In this document: positions 34,370 to 43,638 of the stretch, in pieces
How positions within the stretch are numbered: position 1 is the stretch's first letter
Layout: each line of letters starts with the position of its first letter
Origin: Xanthocytophaga agilis
GTDB lineage: Bacteria > Bacteroidota > Bacteroidia > Cytophagales > 172606-1
Assembly: GCF_030068605.1 (NCBI RefSeq)
Contig: NZ_JASJOU010000009.1
Coordinates: forward strand, 1-64,000
DNA: 64,000 nt
Direction: 5' to 3'
Notes under the pieces: model-generated
Told to the model about the DNA's origin: nothing
Databases searched by the model: none
What the model saw: only the letters and a program-made list of their open reading frames with translations
Translations under genes and position numbers: made by a program

Positions 34370-34441
34370 TGACATTCCCTTTGGCTAACTTTCAGGTCAG
34401 CTTGTACCTTCAAAGTCGGATTATGTAGTACAAAGTTAAGT

Positions 34442-35278
34442 TTATTTACGTGCTTCTCCGAAAAGTTTATCCAGCTCTACAATCTGAAATCGGTCATGAT
34501 TTTCGAAAAATTGGCGAAGTACCGCTGTATGGGAGGAGCCATATAATACCAAAATACCCGAGTCTGTTTTTGGATCCAGATGACGTAGAATATTGGTAAA
34601 GATAATCAGATTACGTTCATACCAGCTGGTAGTAAACTTTGTACCTGTAAAATCAGATTTATCTCCATACGAAAGAGCATAATGCAGAAAATCAGCCTGG
34701 CTTGATTTCCGACTCGCTTCGCTATTGATACTTAGGTAGTACTCCTGTAGTGTTGACTCATTCAATTTCAGCCTTTTCTGTTTTACAATGTAGGATTCTT
34801 TAAAAAATTCCCCTCCGAATTTGCTATCCGGATTCATGGATTCATATTCATCCAGATCAGCATATGGCAGTTCCATCTTGCGATCTGTAGCAACTACCTG
34901 AATTGCCTTATTTTTACGCTTAGCCCGATAAGCGACCTGATAAATCTCGTTTCGTTTCTCCAGGCTATCCATTGGTTTATTGTTTATGTAGAGTTCACCT
35001 AATGAATCTAAGGCTGTTTGCAGAAAATAGGAACGCTCTACAAAAATTTTGGATATCCCAGCCCGATTAATCGCGTCAGCAATCTGATCCAGCTCCTTCT
35101 GACGTTTGGGAGAATTTAAGTCAGGAAAGGAGGTAGAGTGTTTATCGGAGGTTTTACCAAAATGGAACGTACCTAAAAGATACACCTTTATCTTATCTGT
35201 GTTAGTTTGAGCAGAAGCAAAAACAGGTAGAAAGCATAGAGGCAAGAAGCAAATAACCGGAACAAAGAAAGATTTCAT
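34442..35278 (-). CDS. secreted DUF5694-type protein
   Basis: A 278-residue precursor with a signal peptide ending near FASAQ. The start of the mature part, KVYLLGTFHFGK, and a later KIFVERSYFLQ match the DUF5694 family, which resembles TraB/PrgY-type folds. No catalytic role is established. It stands alone. Confidence 0.65.
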   Translation of the reverse strand: MKSFFVPVICFLPLCFLPVFASAQTNTDKIKVYLLGTFHFGKTSDKHSTSFPDLNSPKRQKELDQIADAINRAGISKIFVERSYFLQTALDSLGELYINNKPMDSLEKRNEIYQVAYRAKRKNKAIQVVATDRKMELPYADLDEYESMNPDSKFGGEFFKESYIVKQKRLKLNESTLQEYYLSINSEASRKSSQADFLHYALSYGDKSDFTGTKFTTSWYERNLIIFTNILRHLDPKTDSGILVLYGSSHTAVLRQFFENHDRFQIVELDKLFGEARK

Positions 35279-35389
35279 TATAAGGAAGTAATAGAAAGTT
35301 GAAAGGAAGATAAAAAATTATCCAAACATATTAACCTGTTACTATCTTATTTTTGAAAGAGGTAGACAGACTTGATGTAAATCCATAAA

Positions 35390-35420
35390 AAAAGCGCCTT
35401 CCAGTAAAGAAGACGCTTTT
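35390..35420 (-). terminator. terminator of the first SusC/SusD operon
   Basis: The stem aaaagcg/cgctttt (35390-35396 with 35414-35420) has a further uneven pairing inside and is followed by a U-run on the minus strand. It lies 50 bases after the SusD stop. Confidence 0.75.
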
Positions 35421-35471
35421 ACTTTTAATTAACCCCTAGAGTACTAAGATTACTTACTCAAAAAATTGGTA

Positions 35472-37154
35472 TTATTGATCATTAGGTTTAAGCAATGGAT
35501 TGGCGTTTAGAGCCCGGTTTGGAATTGGAAACACAGACAGATCCTTAGGATCTTTAGGTTTATCCCACCACTCTTCACCAAAACGATTCCAACGCACCAG
35601 ATCTGTTCTACGGTGGCGTTCACCCAAAAACTCCCGACCCAACTCATCTACAAACTCGTCATCTGTGAGTTTAGCCAGATTCGCTTCGTAACTTTGGGCA
35701 GGCCATGCACTTGGCTCAAAGTTACGCTTACGTACGGCATCCAGTAGCTTTGCCGCTGCAGCTTTATCTCCGTTACGATATTTGCATTCTGCCAATGAAT
35801 AGTAAATTTCTGCAAGGCGAATTTCAGTAGCAGAGTTAAACTGAAACAGATTTTCGGAAAGTGGTAACCAAGGGAATTTCAGCAATCGTACACCAGAATT
35901 TTCTTCACCTGTATTTACATGTGAACCTTTGGCAAGTCCGGTAGCACCTTCTGAGAAACGACCTACCTGATCTACAAACTGTAGTGGCTTGCCATTCCAT
36001 TCTTCTGTACCATTAACTGCTTTTGTACTATCATATCCGAACTTTTGAGCCTTGTTAAATTCATACAATTGACCTACTAAAAAGAAGCCTTCATATGCAC
36101 CTCCGGTTCCAGTAGTATGGAAGGGCTGTTTACGTTTGTCTCCATCTGCATATTTTTCATAAGGCATGCCTAGTTTATGGTTGTACAGACTTCCTGTGAG
36201 ATCACGGGAAGGAGTCAGGTGAACACCATTCCATCCACCCCAATCATTGTCCAATCCATAACGAGCCTGGTAATGCATGGTGGCATTGTACATCCATCCA
36301 AATTCATAGATATTTTTGGCATGTGGAAACTCCATGATATTTTCTGGAGAACGATACCCTTTAATACCTGAACGGAAAGGTCCTTTGTAATCAGGATCAA
36401 TGCTGTAGTTACCATACTTTCCATCAATGATCTCCTGAGCTATCTGAGCGGCATCGGTAAAGCGGGCTGTTCCAGTCCACTTCTCTGCATTCATGTACAG
36501 GCGTAACAATAAGGAGGCAGCACCACCTTGATCCCATCTTCCAGCACGTCCATTCAGAGGTAGTCCAGGAAGTGACTCTTTTAATTCTTTTTCAATGAAT
36601 GCAAATACCTCCTGCGGAGTAGATTGAGGTTTTAGGGTTACATTATCTTCTACAATAGGGACAGTGCGGAAGAAGTCGATCAGGAATAAATAAAACCAGG
36701 CTCTGAGAGTACGTAATTCTGCCAGATGCTGAGCCTTATCTGTATCAGTCAATCCTAACTTACTGTAATCAAGCCCTTTAAAGTCCTGTAAGAATACATT
36801 ACATTGTCCAATGCCTTGAAAGGGACCAACCCAGCTTCCATAGATATGATTATCATCTGCATTCCAGTTGTGGCCATGCAAACGTATCCAGTCACCTCCA
36901 TCGTATCCATGTTTTCCTTTCTGGGTCCATACAAAATGATCTGCGGTCAATTCTTGTAAAATCCAGCGGTCTCCATCCCAGCCTACCCAGTGTCCATGTT
37001 CATAAGGACGAACTAGGGCTGCAATGACAGAGTTTTTATCCTGATAATAAATGTCTGTTGTCAGTGTATCAAATACTTCCTCATCCAGATTGGTACAGGA
37101 AGGGGCTGCGCCAGCCAGCAGCAAAAACACACACAAGAGAATACGTTTATGCAT
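35472..37154 (-). CDS. RagB/SusD family outer membrane lipoprotein
   Basis: A 560-residue surface lipoprotein (lipobox near GAAPSCTN) that captures a substrate and delivers it to its SusC partner. Helical TPR-like SusD architecture is visible, with LAELRTLRAWFYLFLID in the first half and ATEIRLAEIYYSLAECKYR and LGERHRRTDLVRWNRFG in the second. It starts 29 bases after the SusC stop. The substrate cannot be told, and no glycoside hydrolase is next to it. Confidence 0.9.
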   Translation of the reverse strand: MHKRILLCVFLLLAGAAPSCTNLDEEVFDTLTTDIYYQDKNSVIAALVRPYEHGHWVGWDGDRWILQELTADHFVWTQKGKHGYDGGDWIRLHGHNWNADDNHIYGSWVGPFQGIGQCNVFLQDFKGLDYSKLGLTDTDKAQHLAELRTLRAWFYLFLIDFFRTVPIVEDNVTLKPQSTPQEVFAFIEKELKESLPGLPLNGRAGRWDQGGAASLLLRLYMNAEKWTGTARFTDAAQIAQEIIDGKYGNYSIDPDYKGPFRSGIKGYRSPENIMEFPHAKNIYEFGWMYNATMHYQARYGLDNDWGGWNGVHLTPSRDLTGSLYNHKLGMPYEKYADGDKRKQPFHTTGTGGAYEGFFLVGQLYEFNKAQKFGYDSTKAVNGTEEWNGKPLQFVDQVGRFSEGATGLAKGSHVNTGEENSGVRLLKFPWLPLSENLFQFNSATEIRLAEIYYSLAECKYRNGDKAAAAKLLDAVRKRNFEPSAWPAQSYEANLAKLTDDEFVDELGREFLGERHRRTDLVRWNRFGEEWWDKPKDPKDLSVFPIPNRALNANPLLKPNDQ

Positions 37155-37183
37155 ATTGTTCGTATTTTTAAAGTTAGGTCGTT

Positions 37184-40100
37184 TTAAAAAGTAATTTGTG
37201 CACCCAATGAGAAGTTACGGGTAACTGGGTATACATTCAGAGAGCCGATACCTGGTTCTAAGCCTGCAATCTGAACAGAAGTTGGATCTAGCCCTGTGTA
37301 TTTGGTCAGCGTAAATACATTGCGAACAGTGGCATAGATGCGAAACTGGCTCAGGTACTTATTCTGAATTTTTGGTGACCATCCCAAAGTCAGGTTATCC
37401 AGTTTAAAGAAGTCACCTTTTTCCAGGAAGTAATCTGTCATAACTTTACCAGACTTGATATCTCCGTTACGTTCATAGGCATCTTTCAACAGATTGACTC
37501 CTGGCTCTGCCACCAGACCATAATACATTTGGTACAGGTTTAGAATCTTGTAGTCAAAACGTCCCCGGAAGTATAAAGTCAGATCAAATCCCTTATAAGA
37601 TAATGTATTACCCCAGGTCAATTCATAATGAGGTGCACCATGCCCCAGATACGTTTTGTCTGTTGATGAGCCTGCTGAGGCAAGAATAGCTTCTGTTCCT
37701 GGTGTGCCACCTTTCCAGATAAGGATGTTTCCATTTTCATCCACACCTGCATATTTATATCCGTAAAAACTTCCTACTTCTGTATTATCTTCCAACCGTT
37801 GGGCAGGTCCGGGATTACCAGGAGAAGGTAAGTTAAAGCGATCCATAAAACCTTTATTAAAGGTGCCATTGGAAAACTTATCAAGCTTAGATTTAATATA
37901 AAACGCGGTCAGGTTAGTAGTATAATTGAAGTTATCTGTTTTTACTGCATTCCAGGTAATACCCAGCTCTATTCCTTTGGCACTGGTAGAAGCTACATTT
38001 GTAAATATCTGATCGTGCAGATAAGGAGGAACAGGAGCATCATAGTTGGAAATAACATCTGTAGCCTTACGAACAAACAAATCCAGGTTACCACTCAGAC
38101 GGTTATTGAATAATGTAAAGTCAAGTCCCAGATTGTAAGAGTTTTGTCTTTCCCAACGTAGGTTGTAGTTGGGATTGTTTGCCGGACCATACACCTGAAT
38201 CCATTCACCTTCATCATTTTGCCAGCGACCAAAACCTGTATATTTTGCCAACGCAGAATACCGTGGAAAGCCCGACCGACCAGTAACTCCATAAGAAGCA
38301 CGTAGTTTCAGATCATTGATAACTGGAACACTCTGGAAAAGAGGCAACTTAGAAAGACGCCATGCTGCAGAAGCCGCAGGGAAAAGTCCCCATTTATTAT
38401 TGGCACCAAATTTTGTATTCCCTTCATAACGTAATGTTCCTGAAAACAGATAGGTATCATTAAAATCATAATTCACTCGACCAAAGAAGGCAATCACTTT
38501 TTCTTTGCTTCTTTCAGAGTCCATTCCCAAACGACCGTCTACTAAGTTCCATTTACCTGCGTCCAGGTTATTGTAGCCAAATGCATCAGATGGGAAGTTG
38601 GCATTTTCTGCCCAGAATAGCTTTCTGTTAAATTCCTGATAGGAATACCCACCCAATACTTTTATATCATGCAAACCAAAGTTGGCAAAATAATTACCAG
38701 TCCATTCCAATGTCCAATCTGTCCACTTCTGGTTTTGTAATCGGGCTCTTCCTGTTCGATTATTATCAATGGATTCTTTGGACTGTGAGTTGTAGTATTC
38801 GCGTTTATCTTCATCCTGAGACTGACGAGCTAGCTTAAGTTGCGTATTAAAGCTTTTGAAAGGTTTCAGAATAGCTGTAAAGTCCACAATGGAATAGGTC
38901 TGATCAGCTCCGTTTTCACGTGTTTTCAGATCTTGTACTGGATTAAATGTATCGTATCCAAATACTTGCCCAAAACGAGTGGGATTATCTGGATCCATAA
39001 TAGGCAAGGTTGGATTTAATTTTATAGCTTGTTGAAATACCTCATATTTAGTATATTCCTCATTAGCTACCCGATAAGAAAAGTTCCCATTTATCTCCAA
39101 CAAGTTATCCAGTGCTTTTTGCTGAAAGTTAGCACGTATCCCATACTCTTTGCGATCAGAGGCAATATCAATACCTGACTTGGTACGATAGTTACCAGAA
39201 ATACGAAACACTGAGTTTTCACTACCTCCACCTATAGAAAGAGAATGGTTTTGTCCAAAGTTGTTCTTTCTGATCAAGGCATCATACCAATTGGTACGAG
39301 CACCACGATCCTGATCTCTTCCTTTTTCAATAAACTCTTCCGGAGAGAGTATATCTGGTTTGACAGCTACTACATCATGATCAATAAAACTGTCATAACT
39401 CACAGATACTTTTCCAGCTTTACCTCTTTTAGTCGTCACCAGAATTACCCCATTAGCACCACGTGAACCATAAATAGCAGCAGCGCCACCATCTTTTAAC
39501 ACGGTAATAGACTCAATATCCTGTTGGGCTATGTTACGTAAATTACCACCAGGCATTCCGTCTATAATAATTAGAGGACCATTACCTGCTTCAAGAGAGG
39601 AAGCACCACGCACCTGAATATCAGGGCTTGCATTAGGGTCAGCCGCCGCAGGTGTAGATAGAACTACACCAGGCACTTTGCCATCAATCATTTGTAGGGG
39701 ACTGTTGAAAGCTCCCGGAACAAAATTTTTGCTTGTTACTGTCACTACTGAACTAGTTAATTCTCTCTTTTCCTGTGTACCGTATCCCACTACGACTACT
39801 TCGTTCAGAGAGGTAATATCCGGACTAAGAGAGATGTCAACTGTTGTACGCCCACCAGCAGCAACTTCTTCTGTCAGGTATCCTATAAAGCTAAAAACCA
39901 ATGTTACATTACCATCTGCTACATTCAATGTATACTTGCCATCAGCATTGGTCACCGTACCTGTTGTAGAACCTTTTACACTTACACTTACCCCTGGTAA
40001 AGGATCACCCTTATCTGTTTCTGTAACTGTACCTGATATCGTAACAGCAACACTTTCATTATTTTCCTCTATAGCAGAACGGCTTTCAGAAGAACCACCC

Positions 40101-40465
40101 TCTTCTACTGGCTTAATAATAATCTGTTGTCCTGATAGCCGATAAGAAAGCTGTAACGGTGTAAGCATATGATCGAGTACATCCATCAACTTTTCATTAC
40201 GGGCTTTTACAGTTACCTTGCGATCTGCCTGAATCAACTCCGGACTATACAGAAAGCGTACACCTGCTACCTGTTCCAGTTGATCCAGTATCTTTTCCAT
40301 TTTCTCATTCTGACTGTTCATCGTAATACGTCGATCCAGCAGATTCTGTCCCTGGCCTTCACTAGCCAATGCAATTCCAGCAAAGGCAACAATTGTAAAG
40401 ACATGTAAAATACTGATTTGCATAATTTTTAAGACGGAATCACATAAGTGTCGTTTGTTTTTCAT
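37184..40465 (-). CDS. SusC/RagA TonB-linked receptor with STN domain
   Basis: A 1093-residue outer-membrane protein. After a signal segment, residues 45-125 form an STN domain (RRITMNSQNEKMEKILDQLE...), which receives regulatory signals in FecA-like systems. A carboxypeptidase-regulatory-like domain (VTISGTVTETDKGDPLPGVS), then the plug (SLNEVVVVGYGTQEKRELTS, GANGVILVTTKRGK) and a beta barrel ending NFSLGAQITF follow. The upstream sigma/FecR genes and the STN domain together indicate trans-envelope signalling, with substrate binding switching on the operon. Pairs with the SusD just downstream. Confidence 0.93.
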   Translation of the reverse strand: MKNKRHLCDSVLKIMQISILHVFTIVAFAGIALASEGQGQNLLDRRITMNSQNEKMEKILDQLEQVAGVRFLYSPELIQADRKVTVKARNEKLMDVLDHMLTPLQLSYRLSGQQIIIKPVEEGGSSESRSAIEENNESVAVTISGTVTETDKGDPLPGVSVSVKGSTTGTVTNADGKYTLNVADGNVTLVFSFIGYLTEEVAAGGRTTVDISLSPDITSLNEVVVVGYGTQEKRELTSSVVTVTSKNFVPGAFNSPLQMIDGKVPGVVLSTPAAADPNASPDIQVRGASSLEAGNGPLIIIDGMPGGNLRNIAQQDIESITVLKDGGAAAIYGSRGANGVILVTTKRGKAGKVSVSYDSFIDHDVVAVKPDILSPEEFIEKGRDQDRGARTNWYDALIRKNNFGQNHSLSIGGGSENSVFRISGNYRTKSGIDIASDRKEYGIRANFQQKALDNLLEINGNFSYRVANEEYTKYEVFQQAIKLNPTLPIMDPDNPTRFGQVFGYDTFNPVQDLKTRENGADQTYSIVDFTAILKPFKSFNTQLKLARQSQDEDKREYYNSQSKESIDNNRTGRARLQNQKWTDWTLEWTGNYFANFGLHDIKVLGGYSYQEFNRKLFWAENANFPSDAFGYNNLDAGKWNLVDGRLGMDSERSKEKVIAFFGRVNYDFNDTYLFSGTLRYEGNTKFGANNKWGLFPAASAAWRLSKLPLFQSVPVINDLKLRASYGVTGRSGFPRYSALAKYTGFGRWQNDEGEWIQVYGPANNPNYNLRWERQNSYNLGLDFTLFNNRLSGNLDLFVRKATDVISNYDAPVPPYLHDQIFTNVASTSAKGIELGITWNAVKTDNFNYTTNLTAFYIKSKLDKFSNGTFNKGFMDRFNLPSPGNPGPAQRLEDNTEVGSFYGYKYAGVDENGNILIWKGGTPGTEAILASAGSSTDKTYLGHGAPHYELTWGNTLSYKGFDLTLYFRGRFDYKILNLYQMYYGLVAEPGVNLLKDAYERNGDIKSGKVMTDYFLEKGDFFKLDNLTLGWSPKIQNKYLSQFRIYATVRNVFTLTKYTGLDPTSVQIAGLEPGIGSLNVYPVTRNFSLGAQITF

Positions 40466-40510
40466 AATTTTTCGTGCATTTTGTTAGTTCTTAAGAATTG
40501 GCAAAAAGAA

Positions 40511-40592
40511 TCCCGTCATCCTCAAAAAGGACGATTGTTTGGCGACATCGGACGGGAAAACTGATGGCCGCTGATGTTGGAAGCATCAGCGG
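40511..40592 (-). terminator. structured region between fecR-like and susC-like genes
   Basis: Two hairpins on the minus strand. The first has 9-base arms (40568-40576 with 40584-40592). The second has outer arms 40511-40517 and 40551-40557 and a weaker inner stem, and is followed by ATTCTTTTT. The pair could terminate the fecR transcript or form the 5' leader of the SusC gene. Confidence 0.45.
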
Positions 40593-40714
40593 TTTTTAGT
40601 GTAGAAGCAGTAGGCTTACATCATAGGCAGTTTTGTAGTTAAATAAGTGAGATAATAACAGGTAAAGTGTTGATTGATTTCATGGTTAATCTATAAATAA
40701 CTATTACCAACTAG

Positions 40715-41824
40715 TTACTGACAACCTTGGCTTTGAACCACTATTTGTCCGTCTACAATCTGGTATGTAGAATTAGTTCCTGCACATATCCAATCCAACT
40801 TCTGATACAATGACTCATCACTGAGGCGAGCTGTTAATGTACAGGTTGCCATCTTGTCTTTATCATAGACAATCGTTACATGATATGCTTTTTCTAATGT
40901 AGAAAATACCTTTGCAATAGGAGTATGTTTAAATGTAAAATTTGGAGGCAATACCAGTGAATCCAGAATCATAGGCTTGTCAATGAGTGTACGTATCAGA
41001 CGAGCTTCTTTTCTGAAAAAAGTAGCCTGCTGATTGGGTCTTAATAACAAGGCAGTCGTTTTCCCTTCTGGCAAGTTTATAGGAGTAGTTGTATTTTGAA
41101 AGACAGATACTTTTCCAGTATGTACACTAACAATTACCAATTTATCGCTTTCATGAGCTTTAATATGAAAACTAGTCCCAAGTACTTTTGTAACCACTTC
41201 ATTGGCATATACCAAAAAAGGCTTGTTAGGATCTTTGGTAATCTCAAAAAAGGCTTCTCCACTTAATTTAACTTCTCTTTTCTTTTCATCAAATAGAGTA
41301 CGATAAACCAGACGGCTATCAGGATAGAGTGTAACACGACTGCTATCACTTAGAATGATTACCTTAGGCCTTTTCTCAGTGTTAATAACAACACGTTCTT
41401 CCTGACGATCAAAGGTATGTATTGCGTCAAATAATGTTCCTAGTATAGGTTGCTGCCTATTTCCAGATTCATATAGATATAACCACACACTTACCCCAAT
41501 GAGAAATATAGCAGAAGCTGCAGCAATCCACCATGCTCTACCTATCTGTCTGACAGGTTTTGAATCCGGCTCGGAACGTTGTTCGATAGCGCCCAGCAAC
41601 TGTGTTACTTTAGTATGCACATATTTTTCTGGTAGGGGTAATTGCTCTCCCCGAATATCCAGCAGCCATTGGCGAGCTGTTGTTATCGTTTCCTGCTGCT
41701 CTGGATTCAGATTTATCCACTCTTGCCAGAAAGATTCCGTCTCTGGAGTAGTAAAATATACCCAGGATCGAAAATCTTCGTCTTCGATAAAATCTTCTTC
41801 CTTATAAAATTTATAATCCTTCAT
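40715..41824 (-). CDS. FecR family anti-sigma regulator
   Basis: A 369-residue protein from ATG 41824; a TTG four codons earlier was not used. The N-terminal cytoplasmic part binds the sigma factor. One membrane helix follows at about 99-119 (WWIAAASAIFLIGVSVWLYLY), then the periplasmic FecR domain (VILSDSSRVTLYPDSRLVYR, KVLGTSFHIKA) and a C-terminal DUF4974-like domain (FKHTPIAKVFSTLEKAYHVTIVYD). It passes the receptor signal to the sigma factor encoded upstream. Confidence 0.9.
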   Translation of the reverse strand: MKDYKFYKEEDFIEDEDFRSWVYFTTPETESFWQEWINLNPEQQETITTARQWLLDIRGEQLPLPEKYVHTKVTQLLGAIEQRSEPDSKPVRQIGRAWWIAAASAIFLIGVSVWLYLYESGNRQQPILGTLFDAIHTFDRQEERVVINTEKRPKVIILSDSSRVTLYPDSRLVYRTLFDEKKREVKLSGEAFFEITKDPNKPFLVYANEVVTKVLGTSFHIKAHESDKLVIVSVHTGKVSVFQNTTTPINLPEGKTTALLLRPNQQATFFRKEARLIRTLIDKPMILDSLVLPPNFTFKHTPIAKVFSTLEKAYHVTIVYDKDKMATCTLTARLSDESLYQKLDWICAGTNSTYQIVDGQIVVQSQGCQ

Positions 41825-42084
41825 AAAAAAGGCCAACTTTGTGTACTATCTATTACGATTATCCTTTATGTGAAGGTTTATACTCATGTATTGAAAAAAA
41901 TTTTTTATTTTTTTTCAATGTAGAAGATATAGCACCAGATTTCTGGATGTCATCAGACGTTATGTCTGATCCAATATAAGATATAGTGATCATTGTATAT
42001 ACAAAACAGGAAAGCTACACATACGTGATATGTGTAGCTATGATAAAAAGAATTTAATAAACTAAATCTTTTGGTTAGAGTATC

Positions 42085-42684
42085 TTAAAATTCTATAAGA
42101 TAACAGAAGGTAGCCCACAACATAATAGGCCAGCAATCACGAAGTTTTTTGAGCGAATACTGTAACAGATTAGCAACCGATTGAGGAGCAATTCCCATCA
42201 TCTGTCCGATTTCTTCGTAACTAAGATTCTCATAATAGCGCAGGTACAAAGCTTCCTGTTGACGTTTGGAAAGCCCTGAAATATGCGTTTGTAGTAAAAG
42301 AGAGGTTAACTGCCAATCTTCCTGAGAGATAATCTGGCTTTCAAGAGACTCTTCATTATTATTTATCTGTTCTTCATCCAATGAATAATTCTCCAATGAT
42401 TTTTTCTGAAGAGACTTAACCAATTGATGTCGCAGGGCTTTCAACAGATAGAACTTTACAGAAGGAGTTTCTCTCAAATACATACGCCGATCCCATAACC
42501 GAAGTAATACATCCTGTATACAATCTTCGATAAACGCAGATTCCTTCGAGAAACGCGTTGCATAATGAAACAGAGTAGAATAGTATTTTTGAGCTAATGC
42601 TCCCAAGGCCGCTGCATCGCCCTGTCGAAACTGCATCCAGTAAATGTGATCTTCGTTGGAAAAATATTCAGGTTGCGTAGACAT
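42085..42684 (-). CDS. ECF RNA polymerase sigma factor
   Basis: A 199-residue sigma-70 family factor from ATG 42684. Region 2 is around LFHYATRFSKESAFIEDCIQDVLLRLWDRR and region 4 around LYLRYYENLSYEEIGQMMGIAPQSVANLL, with a charged linker between. With the adjacent FecR-like anti-sigma and STN-bearing SusC, it should drive this operon in response to substrate at the outer membrane. The first genes on the strand suggest autoregulation. Confidence 0.9.
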   Translation of the reverse strand: MSTQPEYFSNEDHIYWMQFRQGDAAALGALAQKYYSTLFHYATRFSKESAFIEDCIQDVLLRLWDRRMYLRETPSVKFYLLKALRHQLVKSLQKKSLENYSLDEEQINNNEESLESQIISQEDWQLTSLLLQTHISGLSKRQQEALYLRYYENLSYEEIGQMMGIAPQSVANLLQYSLKKLRDCWPIMLWATFCYLIEF

Positions 42685-43030
42685 ATATTTTTCACACAGA
42701 CAGGCCAAATAAACAATCCAAAACTTAAAATTAAACTATTGAATAATACAATACAATATTTTTTCAGATAAATCCTATTATTAACAAATATTTTCTTGAT
42801 AAAATAATTGTTCTCATTACACTTATTCAGTCTAAATGGTGATAAAAGATGAAGGCTTTACCTTCAAGAATGAGTTTTCAGGAAACAAAAGTACTGAAAC
42901 AGTATAGTATCTTTCTAAGAGCCAAAAACTACTTGAATTGAAATCAGACTAACTACTTTTGTTAAAGTATATTAAATTTCCATTATACAAACAGACATTT
43001 TTTACCTTTAGAAAAAGCGCTGTTTCAAGT
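42685..43030. other. intergenic stretch upstream of sigma gene
   Basis: About 346 bases between divergent genes. A possible minus-strand -7 box (TACTTTTG, 42886-42893) lies 200 bases ahead of the sigma gene; no other element was found. Confidence 0.35.
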
Positions 43031-43576
43031 ATGAATTCATTTTTAACCAGATTATTCTTTGTCATATGGTTGTATATAAGTTGTGTAACAGAGGGAACTA
43101 TCTATGGGCAAATTGGGACCTATGAGCCAGATACGATTGAATATTACTGTCCCCGACCTGCTTATTTTAATGAGAAGTTGACAGCAGTATACAATCAATA
43201 CAATTATCCTTTAGATACCTTACTCTGTCAGTTTGAGGAAATTATGAATCGACTGGAGAATCCAGGTTTTTGCCCTACTAAAAAGGCTTGGGATATGATG
43301 CATGAAGAGCTGGAATATATTCAGCATTGTGTACATACACTAGAAGCACAACGATCTGATTCTATAAGATTTTATGAGAAGTTCTTTCGTCATATCCTTA
43401 ATCAGCTAATTGAAGAAGAAGCTTGCTTTCTAATCAGCCATCATCAACTAATTGTTCTTGTTCCAGCCAATGCAGTATTATATTGTCAGAAGCCTATGAA
43501 AGATTATACAACAGAGCTATTGAGTTGTGTAAAGGATAAGTATACACTAGATGAATGGCAGAAAACATCAAAATAA
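43031..43576 (+). CDS. hypothetical secreted protein
   Basis: A 181-residue precursor from ATG 43031, with a signal peptide (LFFVIWLYISCVTEG) and a helical mature part containing many Glu, Gln and Cys residues. The domain is not recognised. It shares a bidirectional terminator with the TonB receptor gene. Confidence 0.5.
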   Translation: MNSFLTRLFFVIWLYISCVTEGTIYGQIGTYEPDTIEYYCPRPAYFNEKLTAVYNQYNYPLDTLLCQFEEIMNRLENPGFCPTKKAWDMMHEELEYIQHCVHTLEAQRSDSIRFYEKFFRHILNQLIEEEACFLISHHQLIVLVPANAVLYCQKPMKDYTTELLSCVKDKYTLDEWQKTSK

Positions 43577-43612
43577 AAAGCCGTGTTGGTTATAAGACCA
43601 ACACGGCTTTTT
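43575..43612. terminator. bidirectional intrinsic terminator
   Basis: A perfect 16-base stem (43575-43590 with 43597-43612) with a 6-base loop and A/U-rich ends on both sides. It serves the convergent plus-strand hypothetical gene and minus-strand receptor gene. Confidence 0.9.
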
Positions 43613-43638
43613 AAAGGCTACTGACTACAGAGGTATAA

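Noticed and set aside
39678-40145. 155-codon plus-strand frame inside the SusC gene
   Set aside because: It is antisense to conserved plug-domain sequence and has no protein features of its own.
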